NCBI GenBank assembly: GCA_035235625.1
Contig: CP141144.1
Location: forward strand, 25,169,014-25,233,013
Direction: 5' to 3'
Source of the DNA: Saururus chinensis
Taxonomy: Eukaryota; Streptophyta; Magnoliopsida; Piperales; Saururaceae
DNA: 64,000 nucleotides
Of this stretch, positions 1 through 12,369 are shown piece after piece. How positions within the stretch are numbered: the first letter of the stretch is position 1; the number at the start of each line of letters is the position of its first letter. Made by a program: the position numbers and the translations under genes. The notes under the pieces are model-generated. The model was not told the origin of the DNA, ran no database searches, and saw only the letters and a list, made by a program, of their open reading frames with translations.

Positions 1-260
1 TCAGCGATTGATTTTTCATTCAAAAGACCTTCAACTCACCTCATTATTTCACTAAGGTCTCTTTGATCCTAAACTGTGTTAATGTGATGTGTGTGCATAT
101 TTTTACCTAATGCAAGACAAATTTGAGTCTTTCTTTTGCTCGGTCTTTTGAAATTAATCTTCAACTTAAACTGACTCTAAATTACAAATCAATTACATTA
201 TTTTGATAACGCAAATAAGTTAATATATAAGGACACTTGTGTTCTTACACAAATCACTTG
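1..260 (-). repeat. Remnant of a Ty1/copia-type LTR
   Basis: The first 260 bases resemble the segment at about 32780-33010: the same order of a 'aaggtctcttt' block, a 'gaatgtgatgt/taatgtgatgt' block with 'gcat...ttttacct', and a block built on 'aactgactc...aaat' followed by 'acattattttgat'. That second copy sits next to a copia polypurine tract read on the minus strand, so this is probably the same LTR in the same orientation, cut by the window edge. The left boundary is outside the window and the right one is uncertain. Confidence 0.35.
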
Positions 261-2587
261 TCTTGGCCCCATTTATTACAAAACCCTATTTTATACATTG
301 ACATGAATTCTTATTTTTATGAAAAATAACTAGTGAGATCCTTTTTAAAGAAAATATATATCATTGTAAGTTTAGGGAGTCTAGGTTCAAAAACTAAATC
401 TAGGGGCTAGTTTGATTTTAAAAATTATTTAATTTAGAATTCAAAATATTACTGCATAATGTAGAACTTCTTGAACAATTAGATCTAAAAGAACACAAAT
501 CAATGATAAACACTCTAAATTGAGAAGGGGTTTTTAATGTTAGATAGAGGACTCATAGTATATTTCCCACAAAAAATTTGGGAGCAATCTGATCCGAATT
601 GCTTAGATTCTAAACAATCTAATAGTTTGAGATTTTGAAATGAAACTAGATATATTTTTGGATCTATTTCCTAAAGCCATTTTATAAAGGAAAAGTCTCG
701 AAACCTAACTCAGAAGTCAAGTTATTGACATTTGACAAAAAAATTGAGATTGAAAAAACAAATGTGTTTGAACCAATAAATCTTATTAGAAAATCCTTAA
801 AATTTACCCAATCCTAGTCTAGGGTATCCTTGAAGTCTCGGAGAAAATTAGGGTCAATTTGAGCACCAAAAGGTCCCAAAATAGTATGCCTTTCTTCGTG
901 CACAGTTTTAACTGGGGCTAAACCATTAAGTATTAATCTACTTAGTCTAACGCCTAGTGACTTCCTCTATTAACAAAACCTTTTGAAACTCATAAATAAG
1001 CTATGAAACATCTCAATCGAACAACCATGATAATTATATTTGAATTAAACACAATCCTAGCATCATGAGCACGAGCATATACGACAAAAATCATTGCTTT
1101 TACTATAGTATGAAATCCTACAACATGTGTTCTAACCAATCATCCACAAATCAATCCAAGTAACAAGTAAGCATGTCAAAAACCTAGATTTAGCACAAAC
1201 TAGGGAGATGAAAGTAGTTCCTACCTCTTGATGATGAAAACTCCTCCCAACAAATATTCTATCCCTTTTAGGCTATGCTCCAAGGGCGCTAATGGTGGAC
1301 TTGGAGCTTCAATCACCAAGGTAATCAAGGAAGTAGGGGAAGAGATCTATGAGTGGCTAGTGACAAAAAAAAGGGAATAGAAAGAAGAGAGGGGCGAGGG
1401 TGGCAGATGGGGATAGAGTGTAACATCTTGAGATTTTAAAACCCATTTTTGTAAATAAAATAATAGAAACAATGTTTTTAAAACTTTTTGTAAAACATTC
1501 GACAAGTTATCTCGGGGTATGAACCAACCATTTTTTGGATAGACATGTACTAAATCAATGTACATTAATAATACAAGTCAAATCATATATTAAATCACAC
1601 AGGGTATTGCCCGAGTACATGAATGAATATCTTGATATGCACAAATATAAATAAATTGGTACTCACATGCTTAAAGTTATCTACCTTAAAGTAATAATAC
1701 ATTAAATATTCCAAGTTTCCTAGAAACATCGTCCTTGCCCCGCATCCAAGGTCCTAAAGTTACTTTAACCTTGCAAGGAACATAAATCACACGAATGTTA
1801 AGTATATGAATATACCTAGTGAAATGGCTAAATAAGTACTATATAATAACAATGCACATGATTACACTATACCATCACAAATCATCGACAATCATATTCA
1901 ATAGCAAACATCATCATCACCACATATAAATGAAATAAGCATAACATTAAGCATATATTAAAATTCTTCTAAATATAACATAGCTCTCACTTAAACGTCT
2001 TCATCACATGGTACGGTAGTCACGTCTAGGAGTACAACCTTACCTCACTAGACCATGAACTACTTACATTTAGACTTCATGTATTCTTAAGTCTACTCGC
2101 CCCATCCATGCTATGAAGCTAAGATTCACAAGGGCTCATGGACCCAAGTGCTTGAAGTTCCAACTTCGATAATCATCGCAACCTCATGTACTATGTGTGA
2201 CTAGTCATCTTTTAATGCTCTAGTCTATTCAAAAACGACTCTTGGGTAGGGAAGTAATTTTACATAACTTTTATTCTTAGAGAGCCGAAAGACCTTGGTC
2301 CTTTTTTATACTAAATCCTTTTCATCTACGTGGTTAAAGACTCACTTGAGGAGCGAAGACATTGAGGGTTCATTCAACCTCAGATGTTGAAAGACATCTA
2401 TCTTGGTGTGCGATCCATTATAAGGACATTTACACACAATGGTACATACATCTAATTATAATTCATTATATCATTACATAGAATTGTAATTCATGTATCA
2501 AATAAAATGCTATTACTTCTAATAATAATAGCTTAACATTTATAGCAATTTCTACTTAAAATACTAAAAATTGACTTACTATTGGTA
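261..2587. other. AT-rich intergenic sequence, no gene seen
   Basis: No reading frame here has recognisable protein similarity; the longest are short and full of low-complexity residues. A TGTAACATC motif near 1419, preceded by a purine-rich stretch (1376-1418), looks like an LTR start of the TGTAACACC type, but no matching far end or target duplication was found. The remainder is probably old retrotransposon debris. Confidence 0.4.
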
Positions 2588-2872
2588 GAGTCATTAACAT
2601 GTTGACCAAGTCACTAATGACCATCAGTTACTCATCAACACATCGAACCCTTGCCAATAGTGGGATGACAAGGACAACCATCCTCATCGACATCTCATAG
2701 ACATGTCAACCTCACCGCTGGTGACCCACAAGTAACACACCAATGGATCGCTTGCTATCAATGGACTCATTGACATGTCAACTAAGTCACTGATGACCAT
2801 GGGTAACTCATCGATGAGTCAAACCCTCACCAATAGTGGGATGACAATGACAACCTTCCTCATTGACGTGTC
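2588..2872. repeat. Two-copy direct repeat, period about 177 bp
   Basis: A segment of about 105 bp beginning 'agtcattaacatgttgacc' near 2588 recurs near 2765 as 'actcattgacatgtcaact', and both run on through 'aatagtgggatgacaa'. The copies differ at many positions, so the duplication is not recent. The AC-rich text has no open frame of note. Confidence 0.7.
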
Positions 2873-3189
2873 GATATCACTACCAATGACAAACTGACAT
2901 GTCGAGGCTCACTGATATTAGCATTGCCATCTCCTCTATTATCGACAACGCCACCAATGTGTGATGGGCATATTGATGGTTGGGAAGAAATAACATAAAT
3001 TGTCCCAACATTCCAAAATTACTCCATATCATAATCTTTCCCACACATAACCTTCCTATAATGACAAATGATGATTCGTAATATCAATTGATTATTAAAC
3101 ATGGGAATAATGTATTATCTTAACATAATCATGACAAAATCTCATAATTATCCTTTCCATGCTTTTATATCATGCAAGTAATCAGAACT

Positions 3190-4330
3190 TGTAACACCCT
3201 GTGTTTTGATTGCGTCTAAACCAAGAGGGGTTAGGGATAATTATATAATTTTTAGTTAAATTTTAAGGGGTTTGAAGGGATGGAATCCCAGTATATGAGT
3301 AGAGAACAATGTATGCAAAATGGAGGTTGGGACCGAAAGTTATTACCTCGGGAATCATTGTACATGGGTAGGGCCTACATAAAAAATATGGAATAACCTA
3401 CCCATATGGGGTCTAGTTTTGAAGGGCTCATTGATACCAAGAACTTGCAATTCCGACTTCGGGATAAGAAGTTATCGTGTTTTGAAGTTGGAATTGCATG
3501 CAAATAAAATAATAATAAAATATTGAGAAAAGTCAAAATAGATGACATCAACAGCAAGAGCCGAGCTGCACCGTGCCGCAAATGGTAGGGCCACGCGATC
3601 ATGGTTGTTCGTGTGACTTGGGGCCCCCATGATCACACGGTTGACAATGCGGCACGCAGCGTACGCACACGCCATCCACATGCACGGCCGAATGGGCGCA
3701 CAACATGTGGTATGCATCTATGCGGGCACACCCTTTTCCATCATACGCTTGCACGTCTTCCCCTATAAATTCTGATTTCTGTTCAAATTTATAAAGGATT
3801 TTTCTAGGTCATTTTGAGTCCGTTTTCGTTCGTTCAAATGTTATTTTTAGTTAATTCAAGGTTGCTCTATGCAATAAAAGCATTCATTCCTCGAGTTAGC
3901 GACAATATAGTGGGAGAAAACCTCGGGGCAAGATAAAACTCTGCTCGTTGCCCTCATGCCCTTAGGAGAGAGAAATGACTCAGAGATGGAGGAGGCTTCA
4001 TTCTTTATCATTGTTCCAGAATGAGGGAAATGTCCCAAAGTAAGGGAGACTTTGTTCTCCACCAAAGGGCAACGCAGTGAGAGAAACATCTATTGGTTAA
4101 GTGGAGGTTTTGTCTATAGTCTACAATCATAGAATAAGGAAAGAGTCTCTGGGTAAGTGAAAAGTTTTGTTCATTGCCTACTGGCACAGAAAAAGGAAAG
4201 AGTCTCAGGGTAAGGGAAAAGTTCTATTTGTAGCCTTTGGGCACGGTAAAATGAAAGAGTCTCTAGGTAAGGGAAAGGTTTGTTTAGCACCTATAGGTAC
4301 ATAGAGAGAAAGTGTCTCCAAGTAGGGGAA
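3190..4330 (+). repeat. 5' LTR of the outer element, first part
   Basis: This begins TGTAACACCCTGTG and aligns with 14699 onwards and with the inverse of the right end of the copy at 9442-11241. It contains a putative TATA box in 'cccctataaattctg' near 3762, which recurs at about 18747 in the 3' LTR, so transcription would start just downstream. The LTR breaks off at 4330 in 'agtaggggaa', where family-2 sequence begins. About 480 bp present in the other LTR (about 19250-19735) are missing here. Confidence 0.75.
3890..4330 (+). repeat. LTR-internal minisatellite, units of about 60 bp
   Basis: Successive units carry 'aaagagtctc', 'ggtaagggaaa' and a short 'gcctntnggcac' block, repeated about seven times with drift. 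The same array occurs at 18880-19390 and, inverted, at 10190-10560, so it is a regular part of the family-1 LTR. Confidence 0.7.
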
Positions 4331-5142
4331 TTTGGGTCAAGCCACTGTTAAGAAGTCTACTCCAATGTTGGAGCCCAATATCTAGAGATTTCTTCGTGAG
4401 TCAAGTTATCTCTGAGTGAATACATATTTGATAATATTAATTATTAAACAAGGGTTGTGAAATAATTAAGGGCATTATTTGATATTGCTTGTTTAATTAG
4501 ACAAGTGGAACCATTAAAGAACTTGCATAAAATGATGGTTAGTTGAAAATACTTAAGCATTGCATGTGTGATGCTATGCTTCTTAGGATAATATAGTTTC
4601 TAAGTAAAACTACGTTTAGATCCAATCTTGTTTGAAACATTGGAGATGTTGTCTAATGAGTATGTAGGCAACTAACATCGGGTGATGTTGGTCTGATCCA
4701 AAAAATATTAATAAAACCTTTTGCCCCTTTGGAAGCTCTTCTCCTAAAGGCAGAGAGGTTCCATTGTTGTTGTTGTTGTTTGGTTTGGTTGGTTGCAGAA
4801 TCTCTAGGCAACGACAAGTGAGACCAGGACAAGTGAGCACAAGATGAAGTTCCTCATTTTTGTAATCCGGTACGTAAGTATAGCTTTAGTGTGAGTGTCA
4901 ACTTAGTTATTTATTTTTAGACGCATGACAGACTTGTGCTTAGATGGATGAGTTGTTCTTATTGAATTTTTGAGATGTGTAATAATATCATATGATTTGA
5001 CATTCGTATTTGTGAACCTCAGTTATCATGACCTGGATATTTAATTGAATGGTTTGTTTTGTATTTAAAAAGAAAAAAAATTCTCGTTACTTACCATTCA
5101 TGCTATTTTAAAAAGGTTTTTAAAAATCTGGGGCATGACAGT

Positions 5143-5155
5143 TGGTATCATAGCC
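5143..5155 (+). promoter_or_regulatory. Primer-binding site of the family-2 element
   Basis: TGGTATCATAGCC lies two bases after the LTR end GGCATGACA (5140). It closely resembles the TGGTATCAGAGCC site that many plant LTR retrotransposons use to prime from initiator tRNA-Met. Confidence 0.7.
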
Positions 5156-5592
5156 ATTTATCTAATTACAAGTCTAAAGTTGTCTGAAAATTTATGATCT
5201 AGTTGAGGTGGATGGGTTTTAGGTTAGAAGCACCCTGAGGTGTTTATAATAGAAGAGATGTGGAATAGCCGAGGAGAAATTTTAGACACTTGTGGTATGG
5301 GATACATTATGTCAATGAATAGCTCCAAGGTTCGTTGCGTAGTTAAATTTACTTCTATGGCATCATGAGTACTCATGGTATGGGATGTGAGTATTAGGGT
5401 TGACATAGAGATATATTTTACATGCACACTTCGAGTTATGTTACCCAGTAGTGATTCTTTTAACTTAAGTGCGCAACAGAAGCTAATGCATGAGTGGGAT
5501 TAATGTGAAACCCTAGAGGGGGCGACTGTGCCCTTCAGGGCTAAGCTTGTGCAGTATTGGCCTTGGAGAATTGTGGGGGTGCAATTCCTTTT

Positions 5593-5603
5593 AGGGGGGA
5601 GAA
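5593..5603 (+). promoter_or_regulatory. Polypurine tract of the family-2 element
   Basis: A run of purines (AGGGGGGAGAA) sits immediately before the 3' LTR start TGACGTCCGGG at 5606, the place expected for plus-strand priming. Confidence 0.65.
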
Positions 5604-5605
5604 CG

Positions 5606-8600
5606 TGACGTCCGGGAATTTTCACAATTCCCAAAGTCGACCAAGTAGAATAACTTAATCATTAGTTGGACCTTGTGATTGAGACCCACATGGATGGAAA
5701 GTAGATAGAATGAGCTTCGAAATGCCACTCAGAACACACAAATTGGAGTTCGAATGAGGGAAATACAATCATTCGGAGTTAAATATAGTGTGTAGGGCCT
5801 ATTTACCCGAATTGGACGTATAAATTGGCCGTTTAAGTCACTTTATGAGCCCAATTATTTAGGGTGACAGAAAATAATAAAAAATAGGCCCAAAAAGCCA
5901 ATTTAGCCCAACTTATAAGGGGATTGGAAACCCTAATCCTCATGCCTATAAAAAGGTTAATTAGGGCTAATAGAAAGGGGGACCGTTAAGGGAAGGATTG
6001 CCGATGGAATTTTCTGGCGAGGCTTTGGCAACAGTGGATTGATGACAACTTAGCTATTGAGGTAGGATTTAGAGTCGAGATTATTATAAATTTTATTAAA
6101 TAAATTAGAATATAGATTGTAATCATAAGTTATATGAATAGTAATTTTCTGCAATTACTGTTCATGTAATTGAATAGTCAGTATGGTTTAATTTAAGCTT
6201 GTTGGCCAACTACAGGCTACCAATGGCCGACAACTTGGTCGTTTGACCCATCGATAGTGAGGGGGAAGCTGCACTGACCCTGGTGGCGGTGACCCTAACC
6301 GTAGCTATAGACACTTAGTCATCAGTTAAAACAAAACACACTAGCCAACGGAGGAGAGCGGGCATAGCTGCTAGCCAGAGACGGGACCAGGGTTCTCAGA
6401 ATCACTGGGCGAAGGCGATCCCGGTTGAGCCTGGCCCATCGCCGGCCATGGTGTCCTACCATTGCAGCACCCCAAACACATTGGCAATTGGGAAAAAAGG
6501 TGTGCTTTGTCATCTTGGCCGGCCACTGGGCGGCGGCCAGGCCAGTGCGGTCGGAATCGCCACATGATGGTGATCCAGTCGGCCTTGGTGGCTGCCACGC
6601 CATGGCGGCAAGTGGCAGCGTTGCCAAAGGCGGAAACGCCTCTAGACGAATGCTGGGAAGATGACATGTGTCGCGGGTCATCAGGGAGGTTTCGGGTCGG
6701 GTGAACCGAACCAATTAATTCAAGACCCGGACCAGGTCTATATATATAAAAAAGGGATTATTGAACTAGGTCCGTTTCAAGAGACTATATTTGTTAAAAT
6801 AATTAGAAAAATTACCAGTGGACTTTGAGAGGGTGACGAGTGTCTTGACCAAGTTCCAAGTTGGGGAAAAATCTCAAAGTATTTGAAATGACCCCCTTGT
6901 ATTTAAATTATCATGTGAAAACTACTTACCCGACTTAGGGGCTCCGGTTTAGTGGCCTATGAGTGATTTTAAAATTTGGGAAAATTCTCTGTGAGGGTTT
7001 AATAGGTAACCTTATAAGCCAAACCAATTAGTGATAAAAAATTTCAAGGAGTGAGTAATTGGCCATTTTGTCCCTAGGGTTAATCATAAACGATTAAGTG
7101 AACCAAGGTCAGTTCAAGGAGTTCCCGACCCCGTCACACGCCATGAAAATTACAACGAGTCCATGAATTCAAGTAATACCCTTGAGTCCAATTTGGACCC
7201 ATTGGATGTCAATAAGGCTTTGAACAAAATGATAGAAATACCCATTATGAGCGGACCACCCACATTCATGTGAATGGAAGCGCAAGTCGATTTGAGAGTG
7301 AAGCCTTGGGAAAGGGCAATGACTCAAAATTAATAGATGGGAAGTGAGATGACTAGAAGAACCTAAGGTAGGGTACCATACCTAAGGTAGTAAAATTACC
7401 CTAATACACTTAGGGGCAGTATATTTTATTTTTGCGGAAATGTATAACCTAGATAACCAAGTGTCAGGGTACCCTAGAATGATGTTAAATGACTGCAAAA
7501 GGAAGGGGTGTGACCAGTTAGTGACACGAAAACCTTTATAGGTCACAGTGTCATCGGAAACAAGGAGAATAACCCTAATTCTCAAGGTTTAGGGTGGTGT
7601 ATTACACATGTCCACAACAAAGCACAGAAATCCACTAGGGTATTATACATGTAACTCGTGCAATGCGTTAGAGTTATTTACATTCATAGGCTTAAATTCA
7701 CTAAGCCCTAGCCCTATAGATGAGTACATTGGGCCTCCGATTATTATTTATTTATGCACTTGTGTGACTGTATGTTATTTATGTTAATTATTATGATACA
7801 TGTTTTTATTATTGATGTGTTAATCGGTAACTTGAGATTAATAAGGACTAATCAAGAGATATTGGTTGTCAATGGATTGGGGGAGAACATTTAATCAAGA
7901 TAAAGACTAAAATATCCTCAATAGAGTTTGGGACCTGTTCATGGAGTGAACGAGGTCCTGACATACAATTTTAACTTGGTTAATAAACCAAGGGTGATTA
8001 TGGGGTGTTCTTTGAGTCATAGCTTAGTGGATGAGCTATTTATTGGGCCGATTCACGATGTGAAGAGGACCTAAATGGTTGGGCAAATACTTGACTAGAT
8101 GATAATAATCTAGTCTAAGTTTTGAGTGTTTGGGGGAGTCAATGGTCATAAAGACTTGTGGCTTTATACATTAGTAATGTCTTAGAAGACATTTTCTCCC
8201 TGAGTTAGGATGGTGGAGATTGTGTTACATCTTCTTCACTGCCCCAATAGTTTGGGTATTAAACAAAGAGGTCTCTACCGCAAGTTTCCCGCAAGTCTTC
8301 CCAAGTCCATATAGTGAGTACGAAAAGCGGAGTTGTATGAGCATCTTGGAAGGCTTCTACTTCTCACCAATCTGTGTCCACGAGTAGAGTTGAGATCCTC
8401 TTCTCCAGATTCATGGCAGGCTATTATGAGCCCTTGGGATTTGGGTCAAGCTAATGTTAAGCAATCTACTCCAATGTTGGAGTCCTATATCTGAATATTT
8501 TTTTGAGAGTTGAGTTATATATGAGTGAATATATATTTGATAGTATTAATTATTGAACAAGGGTAGTGAAATAATTAATAATATTGTTTGATATTGCTTG

Positions 8601-9160
8601 TTTACTTAGACAAGTAGAACCATTAAAGGACTTGCTAAACTAGATCCAATCTTATTGAAAACATTGGAGATGTTGTCTGATGAGTATGTAGGCAACTAAT
8701 ATCGGGTGATGTTGGTCCGATCCGATCAAAAAAATATTAATAAAACATTTTGTCCCTTTGAAAGCTCTTCTCCTTAAGGCAGAGAGGTTCCACTGTTGTT
8801 GTTTGGTTTGGTTGGTTGTAGATTTTCTAGGCGACGACAAGTGAGACTAGGACAAATGAGTACAAGATGACGTTCCTCATTTCTGTAATTCTTGTACGTA
8901 AGTATAGCTTTGGTGTGAGTGTCAACTTATTTATTTTTAGATGGATGATAGACTTGTACTTAGATAGATGAGCTGTTCTTATTGAATTTTTGAGACGTGT
9001 AATAATATCATATGATTTGATATTCTTATTTGTGAACCCCAGTTATCATGACCTTGATATTTAATCGAATAGTTTATTTTGTATTTAAGAAAGAAAAAAA
9101 TTTCTTGTTACTTACCGTTCATGTAATTTAAAAAAGCTTTTAAAAATTCGGGTTGTGATA
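5606..9160 (+). repeat. 3' LTR of family 2 (3.55 kb)
   Basis: It runs from TGACGTCCGGG to CGGGTTGTGATA and corresponds along its length to the inverse of 57674-61299. A TATA-like 'cctataaaaagg' near 5945 fits an LTR promoter. A GC-rich patch at about 6230-6700 gives several overlapping open frames on both strands with no recognisable protein similarity. The corresponding patch is at 60100-60650 in the other copy, so the patch belongs to the LTR rather than being a gene. Confidence 0.75.
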
Positions 9161-9441
9161 GTTCTGCTCACTTTTGTGATAATGTGAGATCTATGCTCCA
9201 TTGATTTATTGGCTTCCATTCAACTCCAATGATTTATTAAATTTTTGTCTGATTTTGGATGATTTATTTGGATATAAGGATATATGTATTTTAACATTTA
9301 TGATTGTATGATGCTTGATGCATGTAATAGCCATTAGGCAAAACAATGTTCATATCTGATCATATTAGAATAATATTGTAAATGTTATCCAATTTGTACG
9401 TAGGCAACTAATGGTACAACAATGTTGGTCTGATCCAAATT
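9161..9441 (+). repeat. Continuation of the outer 5' LTR
   Basis: Family-1 LTR sequence resumes here with 'gttctgctcactttt', matching about 19735 onward ('gttctactcacttct'), and continues to 'tgatccaaatt'. There an inverted LTR is inserted. Confidence 0.75.
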
Positions 9442-11241
9442 TGTAACACCCCAACTTAGAAAAACCCAACCTAGACCGGGGGTTATTTGGAAGACAAAAA
9501 TCAGAGTGTATAAAATTAAATAGAAAAATTAAAAATGAGACTGATCATGAGCAACGGACTCTGAGTGCAAGAGTCATAACGTTTTTCTATGCACTACAAA
9601 GCGATAGTGTTCTGTTGCACGTAGATCAGAACAAACCTACTTTTATAACAAATTTGGATTAGCCCAACATTATTGTACCATTGGTTGCCTAAGTACATAT
9701 TGGATACCATCTCTAACGTTATTCCAATACGATCAGATCAAAGTGTAGTTCTGCCTAATGACTAATACATGCATCCGACATCACACAATTATATACGATA
9801 AAATACATATATCCTTATATCTGAATAAATCATTCTAAATCATACAGAAATCTTATAAATCATCATAATCGAATGAAAGCCAACAAATCAGCGAAATCAA
9901 AACCCTTGCAGAATCACACATGCCACTCTATTACAAAGAAGAACATAATAAGTAATAGAACAAATTGGATCATATCCGATTACCACAGAACATTTTAGAG
10001 CAAATAAGATCAAAATAGATTATATCAAAGCAGATCAAATCAAAATATATCAGATATTACATATCATAACAAATCTTATATCTTAATTAATATATAAATA
10101 TTAATTAAGATACACATGCATATAAATCATATTAAATTGAAGGATCAGAAATGCTTACTCCCCTGTAGTTCTGGAAGTTGAGGCGTTCGAGTTGCTCGTT
10201 TCCTTAGAGTGTCTTCCTTTTTAGGTCCGAAGATGGCGGGCAAAACCTCCTCTAGCTCCAGCACATTTTTCTCGTTATGTTTGAAGGTGGCGGACAGACA
10301 CTTCCTTTAAACTTGGATGTTTCCCTCGTTGTAGTCCGAAGGTGACGGTCATAACTCCCCTTACCCGGAGACACTTTTCTCCATGCACATCCGTAGATGA
10401 TGGACAAAACTTCCCCTTACCCGGAGACACTTTTCCATCTGCATGTCCATAGACGATGGACAAAACTTCCCCTTACCTGGGGACACTTTCCCTTCTACGC
10501 ATCCGTAGATGATGGATAGAACTTCCCCTTACCTAGAGTATTTCCCCCGTATAGAGTCACTAACTCAAGGAATGGACACTTACATTCTGTAGAACACCCT
10601 CGAATTGGCTAATAACGCTTTTTTAATGGAAGAAAATAGACTTCATTCGACTCCAGAAACTCCCCCCGAAGTTTGAATGGAAATGAATATTTATATGAGA
10701 ATGACGTGTGAGCGTACAGAGGAAGATTGATACGTGTGCAAGCACTTGTTCTACGTGGTGAGTTTTCACTGGACGACACAATGTAAGTTGGTCTGGCATG
10801 GTGAAGCTGCACGTCTGCGGTATGCAGCCCACTTCGACAAGCGTAGTGCATGTACCGCGCACTGCACCACGTAATCGCGCAATGCGGACGACCAAATACA
10901 ATTCTAACTTCCAAACGTGATAACTTCTTATCTTGAAGTCAAAAATTGCACGTTCATAGTACCGATAAACTCATATTAACGAGCCCTTTAAAACTAGACC
11001 CCACATAGGTAGGTTATTCCACACTTTTTAAGTGGGTCCTGCCCATATGACACATTTCTTAAAGCCGTAACTTTCACTTCCAACCCCCAATTCGCTCGTT
11101 CTTTAGTTCATTACGCTCGTTACTTCAAGATCTAATCAAATATAGGAATTCCATCCCTTTAAACCCCCTAAATTTTATTTAAAAACTATACAATTACCCC
11201 TACCTATCAGTTTAGGCATAATCAAAACATGGGGTGTGACA
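9442..11241 (-). mobile_element. Inverted solo LTR of family 1 with target duplication AAATT
   Basis: The 1800-bp unit begins TGTAACACCCC and ends GGGGTGTGACA. It is flanked on both sides by AAATT (9437-9441 and 11242-11246). Read on the minus strand it is a complete family-1 LTR. The interrupted host reads 'gatccaaattagttat', exactly as in the uninterrupted copy at about 21426. No internal sequence or second LTR is attached, so it arose by LTR-LTR recombination of a full element that had jumped into a relative in the opposite direction. Confidence 0.85.
10190..10560 (-). repeat. Minisatellite inside the inverted LTR
   Basis: Five or so units of about 55-60 bp carry 'cttccccttacc', 'ggagacactttt' and 'cgtagatgatgga'. 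This is the inverted equivalent of the array at 3890-4330, with its own pattern of unit divergence. Confidence 0.7.
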
Positions 11242-11450
11242 AAATTAGTTATAAAATTAGGTTTATTCTTGCCTCTGTGTGACAAAATAAAAAAGCTCCG
11301 TAGTGCATAGAGGAACGTTATGACTCTCACACTCAGAGTCTGCCACTCTTAGTTGATTTTGTTTTAATTTTTTTGTTTAATTTCAATTACTTTGATTTTA
11401 TTTTCTAAACAACACCCAGTCTAGGTGGAATCTCGAGTAGGGGTGTTACA
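11242..11450 (+). repeat. Last part of the outer 5' LTR
   Basis: After the AAATT duplication the host LTR continues to GGGGTGTTACA at 11450, parallel to 21394-21638 in the 3' LTR. Confidence 0.75.
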
Positions 11451-11452
11451 AA

Positions 11453-11464
11453 TGGTATTGGAGC
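11453..11464 (+). promoter_or_regulatory. Primer-binding site of the outer element
   Basis: TGGTATTGGAGC lies two bases downstream of the LTR end, a near match to the tRNA-Met primer site TGGTATCAGAGC. Confidence 0.7.
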
Positions 11465-12369
11465 TTTTCGCTATCTACGAGAGAAAAATGCATTAAAAAT
11501 ATATATTGATTTGATTTGAGTCCTTATTTTTAATCGGAATTAATCTCGAATCTTGTGTTGATTGTGTTACCTCGAATTCAAGCTTTGTACATTCTATTTT
11601 CCATGTGTTGCAATGAATTTGATACGAACATCAATTTTATGAATTTGATTTTGAATCAAAAATGATTTGAAAATTTTGTTATGAATAAGTTATATCGGGT
11701 TTTGATTTGTAATTTTGTTTGATTGGTATGACATCGGAATTGCTCTGAACTTTGATATTTATGAATTCAGATTTGTTTAATTAGAAGTGATTTGGAATTT
11801 GTGTCCTACTTGTGTTGTATCAGATTGATATAAATTTCAATTTTGTGAATTTTGCTTTTAAAATGGTTATTATTTTAAGATTATATTCTGAATCTTGGTT
11901 TGATACTAATTCCAATTTTGAATATGAATTAATTCAAAATTTTGTTTCAAGTATGATAGTGGATTTAATACGAAGTCCATATTTGAACTTTCTATTCCAT
12001 TGTATGACATTAGATTTAATATGTACTCTGAGTTTACGAATTCTAATTTTTAATCGAATGTGAATTGAAAAGTTTATTCTTAATAAGTTGTATCGAAGTT
12101 GGTTTGGAAATTCCATTTTGTATGTGTTATATCGAATTCAAAGGCGAACTCCTGATTTGTAAATTTTAATTTTTAAATCATGAATGATTTGAAATTCTAT
12201 TTTGCATGTGTGGTGTCAGATTTAATCTAAACTTTGATTTTATGACTTCCGATTTTGAATGTGAATTAATTGAAAATATCTATTTTGAGTTTGTTACTTG
12301 ATTTTTTAAAATAATTTTAGCGACTTCAATTTCAAATAGTCTATCAAATTTATTTTAAATGATGGTATA

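Larger units (their letters stand above)
4331..9160 (+). mobile_element. Truncated non-autonomous LTR retrotransposon (family 2) nested in the family-1 LTR
   Basis: The layout is a partial 5' LTR (4331-5140), a primer site, a tiny interior (5141-5605), a polypurine tract and a full 3' LTR (5606-9160, 3555 bp). The partial 5' LTR matches only the last fifth of the 3' LTR (from about 8440), so about 2.8 kb of it is gone together with about 480 bp of the host LTR. A single deletion across the left junction explains both losses. A complete inverted copy of the same LTR lies at 57674-61299 and fixes the family's ends. The 465-bp interior has no coding capacity. It shares the 'catggtatgggatgtgag' type motif with the family-1 interior, which suggests a common origin. 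Confidence 0.75.

Noticed and set aside
1419..3189. A possible further LTR starting TGTAACATC at 1419
   Set aside because: No far end, target duplication or second copy could be located, so it is not called as an element.
6322..6714. A 130-residue minus-strand open frame and its overlapping plus-strand frames
   Set aside because: They lie in a GC-rich patch of the family-2 LTR that is shared with 60100-60650. Opposing frames of equal quality and no protein similarity indicate composition only.
10609..10914. Two overlapping minus-strand open frames of 92-101 residues
   Set aside because: They are inside the inverted solo LTR and correspond to the LTR promoter and leader zone of the other copies.
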